NCBI GenBank assembly: GCA_017546785.1
Contig: JAFYRW010000018.1
Location: forward strand, 1-38,865
Origin: Bacteroidaceae bacterium
Lineage (GTDB): Bacteria > Bacteroidota > Bacteroidia > Bacteroidales > Bacteroidaceae
DNA length: 38,865 nt
Direction of reading: 5' to 3'
This document shows, piece by piece, positions 1 through 8,066 of the stretch. Within the stretch, counting starts at the first letter, position 1; each line of letters opens with the position of its first letter. Made by a program: the position numbers and the translations under genes. The notes below the pieces were generated by a model. The model did not search any database and was not told the origin of the DNA. It saw only the letters and a program-made list of their open reading frames with translations.

Positions 1-236
1 TAGTGCTTGATGATTTGAGCCTTGATGTTATCCAAAGCCAAATTGATGTCTCTCGATTCTTTGCTCTTGCCTTTGGCACGATTGCCTTTGGCATCCCACA
101 TTGTTTTTGCAATGGTCAGTTTGCAACTGAATTGAGCCACAGAACCATTGATCGTCACTCGTCCCATAATCGGGACAACACCGTTTTTCTCCTTGCTTCC
201 GTTCACGTAGAGCAGCACCTTAAATGTACTTCGCAT
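1..236 (-). CDS. Tyrosine recombinase/integrase, N-terminal fragment cut by the window edge
   Basis: Reading the minus strand from the ATG at 236-234 gives 78 uninterrupted codons to the window edge, beginning MRSTFKVLLYVNGSKEKNG and containing VPIMGRVTINGSVAQFSCK and TMWDAKGNRAKGKS. This is the typical start of Bacteroides tyrosine recombinases: an arm-type DNA-binding domain ahead of a SAM-like core-binding domain. The catalytic domain with its R-H-R-Y residues would lie to the left and is not visible. The family includes integrases of mobile elements and invertases that flip surface-gene or hsdS promoters and segments; 78 residues cannot tell which. A possible minus-strand -7 box (TAATTTTG) lies at 264-257. 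It is the only gene here transcribed off the left edge, and it suggests a mobile or invertible locus there. I am confident of the family, not of the role. Confidence 0.85.
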   Translation of the reverse strand, partial: MRSTFKVLLYVNGSKEKNGVVPIMGRVTINGSVAQFSCKLTIAKTMWDAKGNRAKGKSKESRDINLALDNIKAQIIKH

Positions 237-560
237 AATCCAATTCTTTTTGGTTACAAAATTAGTTATCAGCGAGTTGTACATTGTTATGCAGAATATG
301 GCAGAGAGTAGAAATAAACTCCAACGACCTATAAACCAACCTCTCTATCGGGTAATGATTTGAAAACCGTCCGCCCTCATTACCTTTCATTTCTTTGCAC
401 TTTTGCTTCGGCGAGGTTGTCATCCAAAGTCCTCATAAGTCATTGAATACCAGTGCCACCATCATTATTTCCCCTCATTCGTTAGATTTTTCCAGATATA
501 TATTTTATATTTGCGGAGATAAACAGGGTTGGTCTAAATATCAATAAAATAATAAAATAA
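237..560. other. Intergenic region between divergent recombinase and beta-galactosidase genes
   Basis: This stretch of 324 bases has no convincing coding frame. It separates two divergent genes and must hold both promoters. A perfect plus-strand -7 box lies at 506-513 and a possible minus-strand one at 264-257. I see no terminator, repeat or RNA gene in it. Confidence 0.6.
506..513 (+). promoter_or_regulatory. Bacteroidetes -7 box for the beta-galactosidase gene
   Basis: TATATTTG matches the Bacteroidetes consensus TAnnTTTG and lies 47 bases before the first ATG. No clear TTG -33 box stands at the usual distance, so strength and regulation cannot be judged. No operator repeat was recognised. 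Confidence 0.6.
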
Positions 561-3500
561 ATGATTATGAAATTGCAGAATTTATCTCGAATTAAGGTTC
601 TGATGGCGGCTCTTATGCTGTTGTTGCCCGCCTTGTCGGTATTTGCTTCTGAACTAGTTCAGAATGGAAAAACTTTCCGTCTCGTCAGCGAGAAATACGG
701 AAAGGCGGTAACCAATAACGACAATGCCGACGATGGCGTCTATTTGTCGCTTGCTACAGTGAATAGTCAGTCGCAAGGTCAGGAGTGGACATTCTTCTCT
801 TTGTCCGAGAAAGAGCCCGTCTATTTGATTAACAACTGTAATCACAACGAGGCTATGGATATGGCGCTCAATTCCGATGACCCTGGAAGAGTTTTGCAGT
901 GGTATTCAACTTCTTCGGCCAACCAGAGTTTCTATGTAAAAACTATCAACGAGAATACAAATATAGTGCAATTGTATTGCAATAGCGACAGGACACAGGC
1001 TGTTGCAGCACAGTCTAACGGTTCTATCAGACTATCTTCTGATTTGTCGAGCGATGCAACATATTTCCGTCTTGAAGCAGTTAATAAGAACTACGATGTG
1101 TATTATCCTGGAATGTCCTGCTACTATGTAGTTATACACAAATCTTCGGGTAATTCAATTACTGACTTAGGCGTAAATGCAAATAATGCGCTCCTTTATC
1201 TTGATAAATGTCCCGAGACAAATTACGATGATTTTGTATGGCAGTTCCGTCGCTCGGCGGCTACCAATAATCATTTCCAGCTTTACAATCCTTTCGATGG
1301 AAAGGCTGTGGATATTGCCCTTGAGTCTGCGGCGAAACGTCCTTTGTTGTGGGACCCCGACTTTACCAATTTGAATCAGCAAATATATTTCTATCCTGTA
1401 GCTGGTGCACCCGGAACATTCCAATTGGCGGGAGTAAATAAATCTGGTGAGCGTTATTATGTTGTGCTCAGCGGTAATAATGCCCTTGCAATGTCTAAAA
1501 ATGCGACTGCCGAGAATTCATACTTTACTATCCGCAGAGTACACCCCGACAATCTTCCCCAGCCAACCTATTGGGAGGATGAGACTATCTTTGAGGAGAA
1601 TAAAGAGCCTGGACACGCTACATATATGCCCTATGCTTCTACAGCAAAGATGCAGGCTGATGAGCGTTACAAATTTCCTTGGATAGAGCCCGAGCTGGCA
1701 GAATATCTCAGCCTTAATGGAGTGTGGAACCTTAAATATACCGAGGATGTGAACGACCGCCCCGGAAAGGATGACTTCTGGGGTGACAATGTAGATGTTG
1801 CTGCGTGGGATACAATCTCTGTTCCATCGTGTCTCGAAATGAAGGGTTACGGTGACCCTTACTATATAAACGTGAATTATGCATTCTCGAACAACCCTCC
1901 CTTTATAAATATGAACAATGGCTTGCCTAAGCCTGCGGCATCTTATCGCCGTAACTTTACATTGCCCGAGGGTTGGAGCAACAAACGCGTCTATCTGCAC
2001 TTTGACGGTATATACAGCGCGGCTCTTGTTTGGGTAAACGGCGAATATGTTGGCTACACTCAGGGAGCTAACAACGATGCGGAATTTGACCTTACAAATG
2101 TTGTCCGCAGTGGCGAGAATAATATCTCGGTACAGGTATTCCGTTGGAGCGACGGCTCTTACCTCGAGGGACAGGATATGTGGCATATGAGCGGTATCCA
2201 TCGCGACGTTTATCTGTTCGCTACTCCTTCTACACACGTTCGTGACCATTATATCACAAGCACTCTCAATGCGTCGGACAACTACAAGAGCGGTTCGATG
2301 GATGTTGAGGTTACAATGAGCAATAAGGATAAGGCGGCTGTCTCTAAGAGCGTCGAGGTTCGCCTCCTCTCTCCCGATGGCAAGGAGCTTGGCAAAGAGA
2401 TTGCGTTGTTCGACTTTAACAGTGGTGAAACAGAAAAAAAATGCACTCTTAATTTTGCTAACCTCTCGAACCTTCTTCTGTGGACTGCCGAGACTCCTAA
2501 TCTCTATACTGTGATTGTGGCTCAAAAGGACGATAAGGGGGCCGAGGAGAGTGTGTTCTCTACAAAATATGGATTCAGACACATTGAGATAAAGAATACT
2601 AAGGTTTATGTGAACGGTCAGAGAGTGTTCTTCAAGGGTGTGAACACACAGGATACCCATCCTATGTATGGTCGCAGCATCGATCTTCCCACAATGCTCA
2701 AGGATGTTATGATGATGAAGCAGGCTAATATGAACATTGTCCGTTGCAGCCACTACCCTCGTCAGCCAAAAATGTACTCAATGTTCGACTACTATGGTCT
2801 TTACTGTATGGATGAGGCCGACGTTGAGTGTCACCGTAACTGGGAAGTAGGCGGCGAAAAGGGTGGAATAACAAACAACGAAAGCTGGAAAGCTCAATAT
2901 GTGGACCGTACCGTGCGTATGGTATATCGTGGAAGAAACAACCCTTCAATCTTCTTCTGGAGCTTGGGTAACGAGAGTGGCGGTGGCTCTAACTTTACAC
3001 ACACATACGAGGCTGTGCGTAAATTGGATAGCCGTATCATCCACTACGAGGGTGCTACACGCGGAGGAACATCGCCTACCGACCTGTTCTCGGTAATGTA
3101 TCCCAGCGTTGATGAGTGCTACAAAGATGCTAACTTCAACAATAGAACGCAGCCTTACTTTATGTGCGAGTATGCTCACGCTATGGGTAATGGTGTAGGT
3201 AACCTGCGCGAATATTGGGACGAGGTAGAGGAGAGCAATTATGGTATCGGTGGCTGTATCTGGGACTGGGTCGATCAGTCAATTTACGATGCTGAGGATA
3301 TCAAGAATGGCAATCTTAAGGTCAATGGCTTGAATAAGTATCGTACCGGTTACGATTATCCCGGCCCTCATCAGGAGAACTTTGTGAACAATGGTATTCT
3401 TACCGCCGACCGCGCTTGGACTCCCGAGCTTACAGTCGTAAAGGCTGTTTATCAGTATGTTAAGTTCAACTCTTACAGCCCATCTTCAAAGGTGTTGAAT

Positions 3501-4898
3501 ATAAAGAATGCATATAATTTCATCTCTCTCGATAAATTCTATTTGAAATGGGGTGTTCTTGTTAATGGCGTAGAGGTTGAGAATGGTACAGTAGAGCTTC
3601 CAGCTACTTCTCCTGGCGCTTCGGCTTCTTTGGCTATTCCCTATAAGACAGATGTCAATGCTGCCGATGGAGAGGTTCTTCTCAACGTAAATGTATGTCT
3701 TAAGAATAAAGAGGAGTGGGCTGCTGCCGGTTACTCTATGGCATCGGCTCAGTATGAGTTGAAGAAACGCGATGCGCTTGCCACTGTAGATACTGTCGAC
3801 AAGGATGTCAAGGTTACAAGCGGTTCAAAATATGTTATCAGCAACGCTGACTTTAAGGTTGAGTTCTCTAACAATGGTGATATGCTCGCTTGGGAGGTTG
3901 GTGGAAAATCTCTTATCACCGATGGTCCTGAGTATTACAACTACCGTTGGGTTGAGAATGATAAGCCTACAGAGACTCTTAGTCAATATTCTGATGATAC
4001 GGGAATAACCTCTAAGAGTATCACCGTAACACCCTCTACCGACAATAAGAGCGTAGCTGTAAAGGTGCAGGGCGATGGTTATAATGTATCTTATACATTT
4101 ACTTACATAATATATAATAATGGTGTAATAGACCTTAATACCTCTTATAAGACAAAGACATCGGGATTACGCCGTGTAGGATTGGATATGTCTTTCCCCG
4201 AGAATTTCGAGGGTGTTGAGTATTATGCTCGTGGTCCGTGGGAGAATTACATCGACCGCAAAGAGGGCTCGCTTCTTGGACGATACTATACAACAGTAAC
4301 CGATATGTTCGAGCCTTATCCGAAGCCTCAGAGTATGGGTAACCGCGAGGATATGCGCGAGGTTGTACTCTTTGATATCTCGACAGGCGAGGGTGTTAAG
4401 ATTGAGAGCAAGGGTACTGTCGGATTCTCGTTCCAGCATTATACCGACCGTCAGTTGAAACAGGCTAAGCATACTTGGGAATTGGAGCCCGGAGACGTTC
4501 ACGCTCACTTTGACTGCGTGCAGAAGGGACTCGGCAACGGTAGCTGTGGCGCAAATACAGGAACCATCAATGAGTATGTAATTCCTACAGGAACAAAGTA
4601 TGAGGCTACTCTCCGTTTCTCTCCCGTTATAAAGGATTTGACATCTGTCGATGGTGTAGAGGATGCGGCTTATATGCGCTTCGACTATGACGGTGCAAAC
4701 GTTGTGTGCAAGGGTGATGTCAAGGCCGGAAACAGCTATTCGCTCTATAATATGGGTGGCGTGCTGTTGGGTAGCGTTACTGCCGACAGCGACGCTGCAA
4801 CGATTGCAATTCCTGTGGGTAGTCTGCCGCAAGCATCTTATGTTGTAGTTGTAGATACTCACGCTGGCAAACGAGCCAATGTCGTGCTGTTGTATTAA
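561..4898 (+). CDS. Secreted GH2 beta-galactosidase with N-terminal beta-trefoil-like region
   Basis: A LacZ-type glycoside hydrolase family 2 enzyme of 1445 residues, expected to cleave terminal beta-galactosides. Residues 1-30 form a signal peptide (hydrophobic run to SVFA). Residues 31-345 look like two ricin-type beta-trefoil or carbohydrate-binding repeats (QEWTFFSL, FVWQFRRS, AMDMAL, AVDIAL). The GH2 sugar-binding domain begins near residue 383 (LSLNGVWNL) and the TIM barrel near 670. E805 in SLGNESGG is the expected acid/base, and E870 in MCEYAHAMGN the expected nucleophile. A beta-gal small-chain domain spans about 1083-1362 and ends with LEPGDVHAHF-like LacZ signatures. The last 70 residues resemble a type IX secretion sorting tail. 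E. coli LacZ has 1023 residues, and the excess is the N-terminal region and the tail. A second ATG two codons later is an equally possible start. The gene stands alone between its promoter and a terminator at 5070. Natural substrate (lactose, mucin or plant galactan) is not shown by the sequence. Confidence 0.93.
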   Translation: MIMKLQNLSRIKVLMAALMLLLPALSVFASELVQNGKTFRLVSEKYGKAVTNNDNADDGVYLSLATVNSQSQGQEWTFFSLSEKEPVYLINNCNHNEAMDMALNSDDPGRVLQWYSTSSANQSFYVKTINENTNIVQLYCNSDRTQAVAAQSNGSIRLSSDLSSDATYFRLEAVNKNYDVYYPGMSCYYVVIHKSSGNSITDLGVNANNALLYLDKCPETNYDDFVWQFRRSAATNNHFQLYNPFDGKAVDIALESAAKRPLLWDPDFTNLNQQIYFYPVAGAPGTFQLAGVNKSGERYYVVLSGNNALAMSKNATAENSYFTIRRVHPDNLPQPTYWEDETIFEENKEPGHATYMPYASTAKMQADERYKFPWIEPELAEYLSLNGVWNLKYTEDVNDRPGKDDFWGDNVDVAAWDTISVPSCLEMKGYGDPYYINVNYAFSNNPPFINMNNGLPKPAASYRRNFTLPEGWSNKRVYLHFDGIYSAALVWVNGEYVGYTQGANNDAEFDLTNVVRSGENNISVQVFRWSDGSYLEGQDMWHMSGIHRDVYLFATPSTHVRDHYITSTLNASDNYKSGSMDVEVTMSNKDKAAVSKSVEVRLLSPDGKELGKEIALFDFNSGETEKKCTLNFANLSNLLLWTAETPNLYTVIVAQKDDKGAEESVFSTKYGFRHIEIKNTKVYVNGQRVFFKGVNTQDTHPMYGRSIDLPTMLKDVMMMKQANMNIVRCSHYPRQPKMYSMFDYYGLYCMDEADVECHRNWEVGGEKGGITNNESWKAQYVDRTVRMVYRGRNNPSIFFWSLGNESGGGSNFTHTYEAVRKLDSRIIHYEGATRGGTSPTDLFSVMYPSVDECYKDANFNNRTQPYFMCEYAHAMGNGVGNLREYWDEVEESNYGIGGCIWDWVDQSIYDAEDIKNGNLKVNGLNKYRTGYDYPGPHQENFVNNGILTADRAWTPELTVVKAVYQYVKFNSYSPSSKVLNIKNAYNFISLDKFYLKWGVLVNGVEVENGTVELPATSPGASASLAIPYKTDVNAADGEVLLNVNVCLKNKEEWAAAGYSMASAQYELKKRDALATVDTVDKDVKVTSGSKYVISNADFKVEFSNNGDMLAWEVGGKSLITDGPEYYNYRWVENDKPTETLSQYSDDTGITSKSITVTPSTDNKSVAVKVQGDGYNVSYTFTYIIYNNGVIDLNTSYKTKTSGLRRVGLDMSFPENFEGVEYYARGPWENYIDRKEGSLLGRYYTTVTDMFEPYPKPQSMGNREDMREVVLFDISTGEGVKIESKGTVGFSFQHYTDRQLKQAKHTWELEPGDVHAHFDCVQKGLGNGSCGANTGTINEYVIPTGTKYEATLRFSPVIKDLTSVDGVEDAAYMRFDYDGANVVCKGDVKAGNSYSLYNMGGVLLGSVTADSDAATIAIPVGSLPQASYVVVVDTHAGKRANVVLLY

Positions 4899-5069
4899 AT
4901 TATATAAGGTTATTTTATGATAGCTGTTTTATAAGAAACTATTGTGCTTTTAAGGGGCGGACGGCGGTGTTTATTTGGAGAATTTTTCTCGGTTGCCGTC
5001 TCTCTTCAACAATATTGAAAAGGTTGAATGAGTGCTCTTTAAAGTCGTAGATAGGCTCTAAAAAATTAA

Positions 5070-5106
5070 AATGCGTTTCAATTTTTTGTTGAAACGCATT
5101 TTTTTT
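5070..5106 (+). terminator. Rho-independent terminator
   Basis: Perfect 12-bp stem (AATGCGTTTCAA at 5070-5081 with its complement at 5089-5100), a 7-base loop and a run of T after it. It would end the beta-galactosidase transcript and insulate the small lipoprotein gene. Confidence 0.85.
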
Positions 5107-5170
5107 GCGAAAAAATTATTTTGAGGCGAAAAAAAAGTCGAAAAAAAGTTAAAATTAAAGGATTATGATA

Positions 5171-5178
5171 TATCTTTG
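5171..5178 (+). promoter_or_regulatory. Bacteroidetes -7 box for small lipoprotein
   Basis: TATCTTTG matches TAnnTTTG exactly and is followed by GC as in many strong Bacteroidetes promoters. It lies about 73 bases before the ATG at 5252, so the transcript would have a leader of roughly 65 bases. The sequence upstream is very A-rich. Confidence 0.65.
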
Positions 5179-5251
5179 CAAAAAATTTCAAGTAAAGAGG
5201 TTGCCGAAACGCTAAAAAGGGAGTAGGAAGAATTTAAATATTTGTATTGTT

Positions 5252-5434
5252 ATGAAGAATTTTATCTATGTAGCAGTATTGGCACTTGTTATGACAGCTT
5301 GCGCTGCTAATGGTTCTAAGAAAGAGTTCGTTGCTACTGACATCGTACCTGCAGCTGCAACTGAGGTATTGCCCGCAGCATCTCCCGTTCCCGGACTTGG
5401 TACTGTAGCTACAGACGTAGTTCCCGCAGAATAA
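5252..5434 (+). CDS. Small putative lipoprotein with internal VATDxVPA repeat
   Basis: A 60-residue protein I do not recognise. Residues 1-16 are a signal sequence ending MTA, followed by C17, so a lipid-anchored envelope peptide of 44 residues is likely. The mature part is rich in A, V, P and T and contains VATDIVPA, TEVLPA and VATDVVPA, a degenerate repeat. The gene is monocistronic: a consensus -7 box lies upstream at 5171, a strong terminator lies before it at 5070, and a hairpin and terminator follow. That isolation, the lipobox and clean codon use argue that it is real despite its size. An antisense frame over it looks like a shadow. Function cannot be inferred; it may be a cell-surface or periplasmic spacer peptide. 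Confidence 0.7.
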   Translation: MKNFIYVAVLALVMTACAANGSKKEFVATDIVPAAATEVLPAASPVPGLGTVATDVVPAE

Positions 5435-5452
5435 TTATCAAGCTGCTTAAAG

Positions 5453-5519
5453 GTAAAATAGAGAGACGACAATTATTGAGCACGGTAACGTGCTTGGTGA
5501 TTGTACCTCTTTATTTACT
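5453..5519 (+). other. Long imperfect hairpin in the 3' leader of the small lipoprotein transcript
   Basis: The segment folds on itself: GTAAAATAGAGAGACGACAAT (first 18 or so bases at 5453-5472) pairs with the arm ATTGTACCTCTTTATTTAC (5500-5518), broken by small bulges. Inside is a perfect 6-bp hairpin AGCACG-GTAA-CGTGCT (5479-5494). It lies between the stop codon at 5434 and the terminator at 5558, so it would be part of the mRNA 3' end or a separate small RNA. Confidence 0.45.
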
Positions 5520-5557
5520 ATTAAAAGAAAATCACATTAGGTTATAATATACCTATA

Positions 5558-5589
5558 AAAAGAGATGAATTTTTTCATCTCTTTTTTTT
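5558..5589 (+). terminator. Rho-independent terminator
   Basis: Stem AAAAGAGATGAA (5558-5569) pairs with TTCATCTCTTTT, followed by more T to 5589. It ends the small lipoprotein transcript before the mtaB operon. Confidence 0.8.
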
Positions 5590-5641
5590 GTTTATCCTCT
5601 TCTTTCTGTCGCGCTCTTTTCGTAGTTTGGAAAAAAGATAC

Positions 5642-5672
5642 TATTTTCGCGCTTAATTATGCTCTGCATAAT
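5642..5672 (+). promoter_or_regulatory. Possible mtaB promoter and inverted repeat
   Basis: TATTTTCG at 5642-5649 is a one-base variant of the TAnnTTTG -7 box. Directly after it ATTATGC-TCT-GCATAAT (5656-5672) is a perfect 7-bp inverted repeat, 16 bases before the mtaB ATG, near the expected transcription start. It could be an operator or a 5' leader hairpin; neither is proven. Confidence 0.35.
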
Positions 5673-5688
5673 ATAAAATACTACCTAA

Positions 5689-7017
5689 ATGATAGATAAG
5701 ACTGTTTTTCAGGATAAAAAGGCCGTTTATTATACGCTTGGCTGTAAACTGAATTTTTCGGAGACTGCTACTATTGAGCGCATAATGCAAGAGGCCGGTA
5801 TACGCACTGCCCGACGTGGTGAGCAGGCCGATATTTGTGTAATAAACAGTTGTGCGGTTACACAGGAGGCCGAAAAGAAGTGCCGTCAGGCGATACATAA
5901 ATTGGTGCGTCAGCATCCTGGAGCCTTTGTGGTTGTTACTGGATGCTATGCTCAGCTGTCGCCCGAAAAGCTGGCAAAGGTGCTTGGCGTTGATGTTGTG
6001 CTTGGTATTGATAAAAAGTCGGATATTCTGGATTATTTGGGTACTCTCACCAAACGTCAGGAGGGAGAGTGGTTCGCGCAACCTACAAAAGATGTTCGCC
6101 GATTCGTGCCCTCTTGTTCGCGTGGCGATAGGACACGTTATTTCCTTAAGGTGCAGGATGGATGCGACTATTTCTGTACCTATTGTACAATACCTTTTGC
6201 ACGTGGACGCAGTCGTAATCCCCAAATTGAGGAACTTGTGGCTCAGGCGAATCAGGCGGCAGCAGAGGGCGGTCGCGAGATTGTAATCACCGGTGTAAAT
6301 ATTGGTGATTTTGGAAAGTCTACGGGCGAGTCGTTCGTGTCGCTTGTTAAGGCGCTCGACACTGTCGATGGCATTGCGCGTTACAGAATATCATCCATTG
6401 AGCCTAACCTTATAACAGACGAGATAATTGATTATATGAAGGGCTCACGAAGCTTTATGCCTCATTTGCATATTCCTTTGCAGGCCGGCAGCGACGAGGT
6501 CCTCAAGCTTATGCACCGTCGTTACGATACTGCCTTCTTTGCACAAAAGATAGCAAAGGTGCGCGAGGTAATGCCCGATGCGTTTATTGGCGTAGACGTT
6601 ATTGTGGGTACTCGCGGCGAGACGGATGAGCTGTTTGAACAGGCTCTTGAGTTTATTCGCGGGCTCGATATTTCGCAGCTGCACGTATTCAGCTACTCCG
6701 AGCGTCCCGGCACACGCGCACTAAAAATAGATGGCGCAGTATCTCCTGCTGAGAAGCATCGTCGCAGTCAGTTGCTTATTGCTCTGTCCGAGGAGAAGCG
6801 TATTGCATTCTATGAGCGTCATTGCGGAAAAGAGGCTGTCGTTCTTTTCGAGAAGCCTCGTACGGGAATGCCTATTGGTGGCTTTACCGAAAATTATATC
6901 CGTGTAGAGACAAAGAACGACGATGCGCTGGTGAATAATCTTGTGCGTGTGCGATTGGGTGGTTTCAACGAGGATAAATCGGCTCTTTTGGTCGATGAAA
7001 TTTTAGGAATAGAGTAA
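5689..7017 (+). CDS. mtaB: tRNA t6A37 methylthiotransferase MtaB
   Basis: A radical-SAM methylthiotransferase of 442 residues that converts t6A to ms2t6A at tRNA position 37. The N-terminal UPF0004 domain supplies cysteines for one 4Fe-4S cluster: C19 (LGCKLN), C55 (NSCAVT) and C86 (TGCYAQ). The radical-SAM domain has C159, C163 and C166 in GCDYFCTYC. The start TLGCKLNFSET and the motif TIPFARGRSR fit the MtaB subfamily rather than MiaB (which has a different cysteine context) or RimO. A short C-terminal TRAM-like region (about residues 375-440) follows. It is the first gene of an operon with the GT2 gene 8 bases after its stop. The ATG has no clear Shine-Dalgarno sequence, as is common in this group. 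Confidence 0.93.
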   Translation: MIDKTVFQDKKAVYYTLGCKLNFSETATIERIMQEAGIRTARRGEQADICVINSCAVTQEAEKKCRQAIHKLVRQHPGAFVVVTGCYAQLSPEKLAKVLGVDVVLGIDKKSDILDYLGTLTKRQEGEWFAQPTKDVRRFVPSCSRGDRTRYFLKVQDGCDYFCTYCTIPFARGRSRNPQIEELVAQANQAAAEGGREIVITGVNIGDFGKSTGESFVSLVKALDTVDGIARYRISSIEPNLITDEIIDYMKGSRSFMPHLHIPLQAGSDEVLKLMHRRYDTAFFAQKIAKVREVMPDAFIGVDVIVGTRGETDELFEQALEFIRGLDISQLHVFSYSERPGTRALKIDGAVSPAEKHRRSQLLIALSEEKRIAFYERHCGKEAVVLFEKPRTGMPIGGFTENYIRVETKNDDALVNNLVRVRLGGFNEDKSALLVDEILGIE

Positions 7018-7025
7018 TAGTGGCA

Positions 7026-8054
7026 ATGAACAGCAGGGTTGCAGTCGTAATTTTGAACTATAATGGTGCGTCGATGCTGCGACGTTTCCTGCCGTCGGTC
7101 GTTGCATATTCATCGGGGGCCGATATTATTGTTGCCGACAATGCTTCTACCGATGATTCACTATCTGTTATGGGCAGTGAGTTCCCAGATATAAGGGTTA
7201 TTGCTCTCGAACGTAACTATGGCTTTGCCGAAGGATACAACAAGGCTCTCCAAAATATTGATAGTGAATATTATATACTGCTTAATTCCGACGTTGAGGT
7301 TACCGAAGGGTGGATAGAGCCTCTGCTGGAATGTATGGATGCCAATGGCAATGTTGCAGCCTGTCAGCCTAAAATAAGAAGCTATAATAATAGGGACTAT
7401 TTTGAGTATGCGGGTGCCGCAGGAGGCTTTATCGATTGTTACGGTTACCCCTATTGTCGCGGCCGTATCTTTGATACTTTGGAGCGCGACAATGGACAGT
7501 ATGACACTCTCTCCGAGATTTTTTGGGCTACGGGTGCTGCGCTGATGATAAGACGCGATGACTTTTGGAATAGTGGCGCTCTTGACGGCCGTTTCTTTGC
7601 CCATATGGAGGAGATTGACCTTTGCTGGCGACTGAAGGCAATGGGACGCTCCATTGTGTGTGTGCCGTCGAGTGTGGTATATCACGTGGGAGGCGCTACT
7701 CTTTCGCAGAAGAATCCTCGTAAGACATTCCTCAATTTTAGAAATAATCTTTTGATGCTACATAAGAATCTGCCGCAGAAAGAGTATAAAAAGGTGATGC
7801 GTATGCGCTTCTTGCTCGACTGTGTTGCAGCAATTAAATATCTGCTTGCAGGCTCGTTCGCTGAATTTAAGGCTGTGGCCGATGCCCGCAGGGAGTACAG
7901 TAGAATAAAAAAAGAATTTGATGGGCAGCGTAGACATAATATTGAATCTGTCACAATGGATAAGATAGCGTGTCGTGCCTCTTTTTCGATTCTTGTGCAA
8001 TATTATATTAAGCGCCGCAGACTCTTCAGTGAGCTGCCCGATGCGCGTAAATGA
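7026..8054 (+). CDS. Glycosyltransferase family 2 protein
   Basis: A GT-A fold glycosyltransferase of about 342 residues. Visible family features are VVILNYNG near the start, VADNASTDDS, the NYGFAEGYN segment, LLNSDVEV (the metal-binding acid region), and WATGAALMIRR with the HMEEIDLCWRLK acceptor-side motif typical of rhamnosyl- or wbbL-like GT2 enzymes. The last 90 residues are basic and amphipathic and may touch the membrane. The ATG at 7026 is preferred; a GTG at 7020 is two codons upstream in the same frame. It sits between mtaB and a methylase gene with short gaps, so it is co-transcribed. It probably adds a sugar to an envelope glycan, but donor and acceptor cannot be read from the sequence. 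Confidence 0.85.
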   Translation: MNSRVAVVILNYNGASMLRRFLPSVVAYSSGADIIVADNASTDDSLSVMGSEFPDIRVIALERNYGFAEGYNKALQNIDSEYYILLNSDVEVTEGWIEPLLECMDANGNVAACQPKIRSYNNRDYFEYAGAAGGFIDCYGYPYCRGRIFDTLERDNGQYDTLSEIFWATGAALMIRRDDFWNSGALDGRFFAHMEEIDLCWRLKAMGRSIVCVPSSVVYHVGGATLSQKNPRKTFLNFRNNLLMLHKNLPQKEYKKVMRMRFLLDCVAAIKYLLAGSFAEFKAVADARREYSRIKKEFDGQRRHNIESVTMDKIACRASFSILVQYYIKRRRLFSELPDARK

Positions 8055-8066
8055 AAATGAAAGACT

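Larger units (their letters stand above)
4899..5251. other. Intergenic region after beta-galactosidase
   Basis: These 353 bases hold no coding frame. They contain the terminator at 5070-5106 and the promoter box at 5171-5178 of the next gene. The stretch 4899-5060 has nothing I can name. Confidence 0.6.

Noticed and set aside
3-311. Plus-strand open frame of 102 codons at the left edge
   Set aside because: It is antisense to a clear recombinase N-terminus on the minus strand and has no recognisable protein features.
1518-2753. 411-codon minus-strand frame inside the beta-galactosidase gene
   Set aside because: It is antisense to conserved GH2 domains, has no domain or promoter, and follows from the codon bias of the real gene.
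4167-4862. 231-codon minus-strand frame inside the beta-galactosidase gene
   Set aside because: Same reason: antisense shadow without family features.
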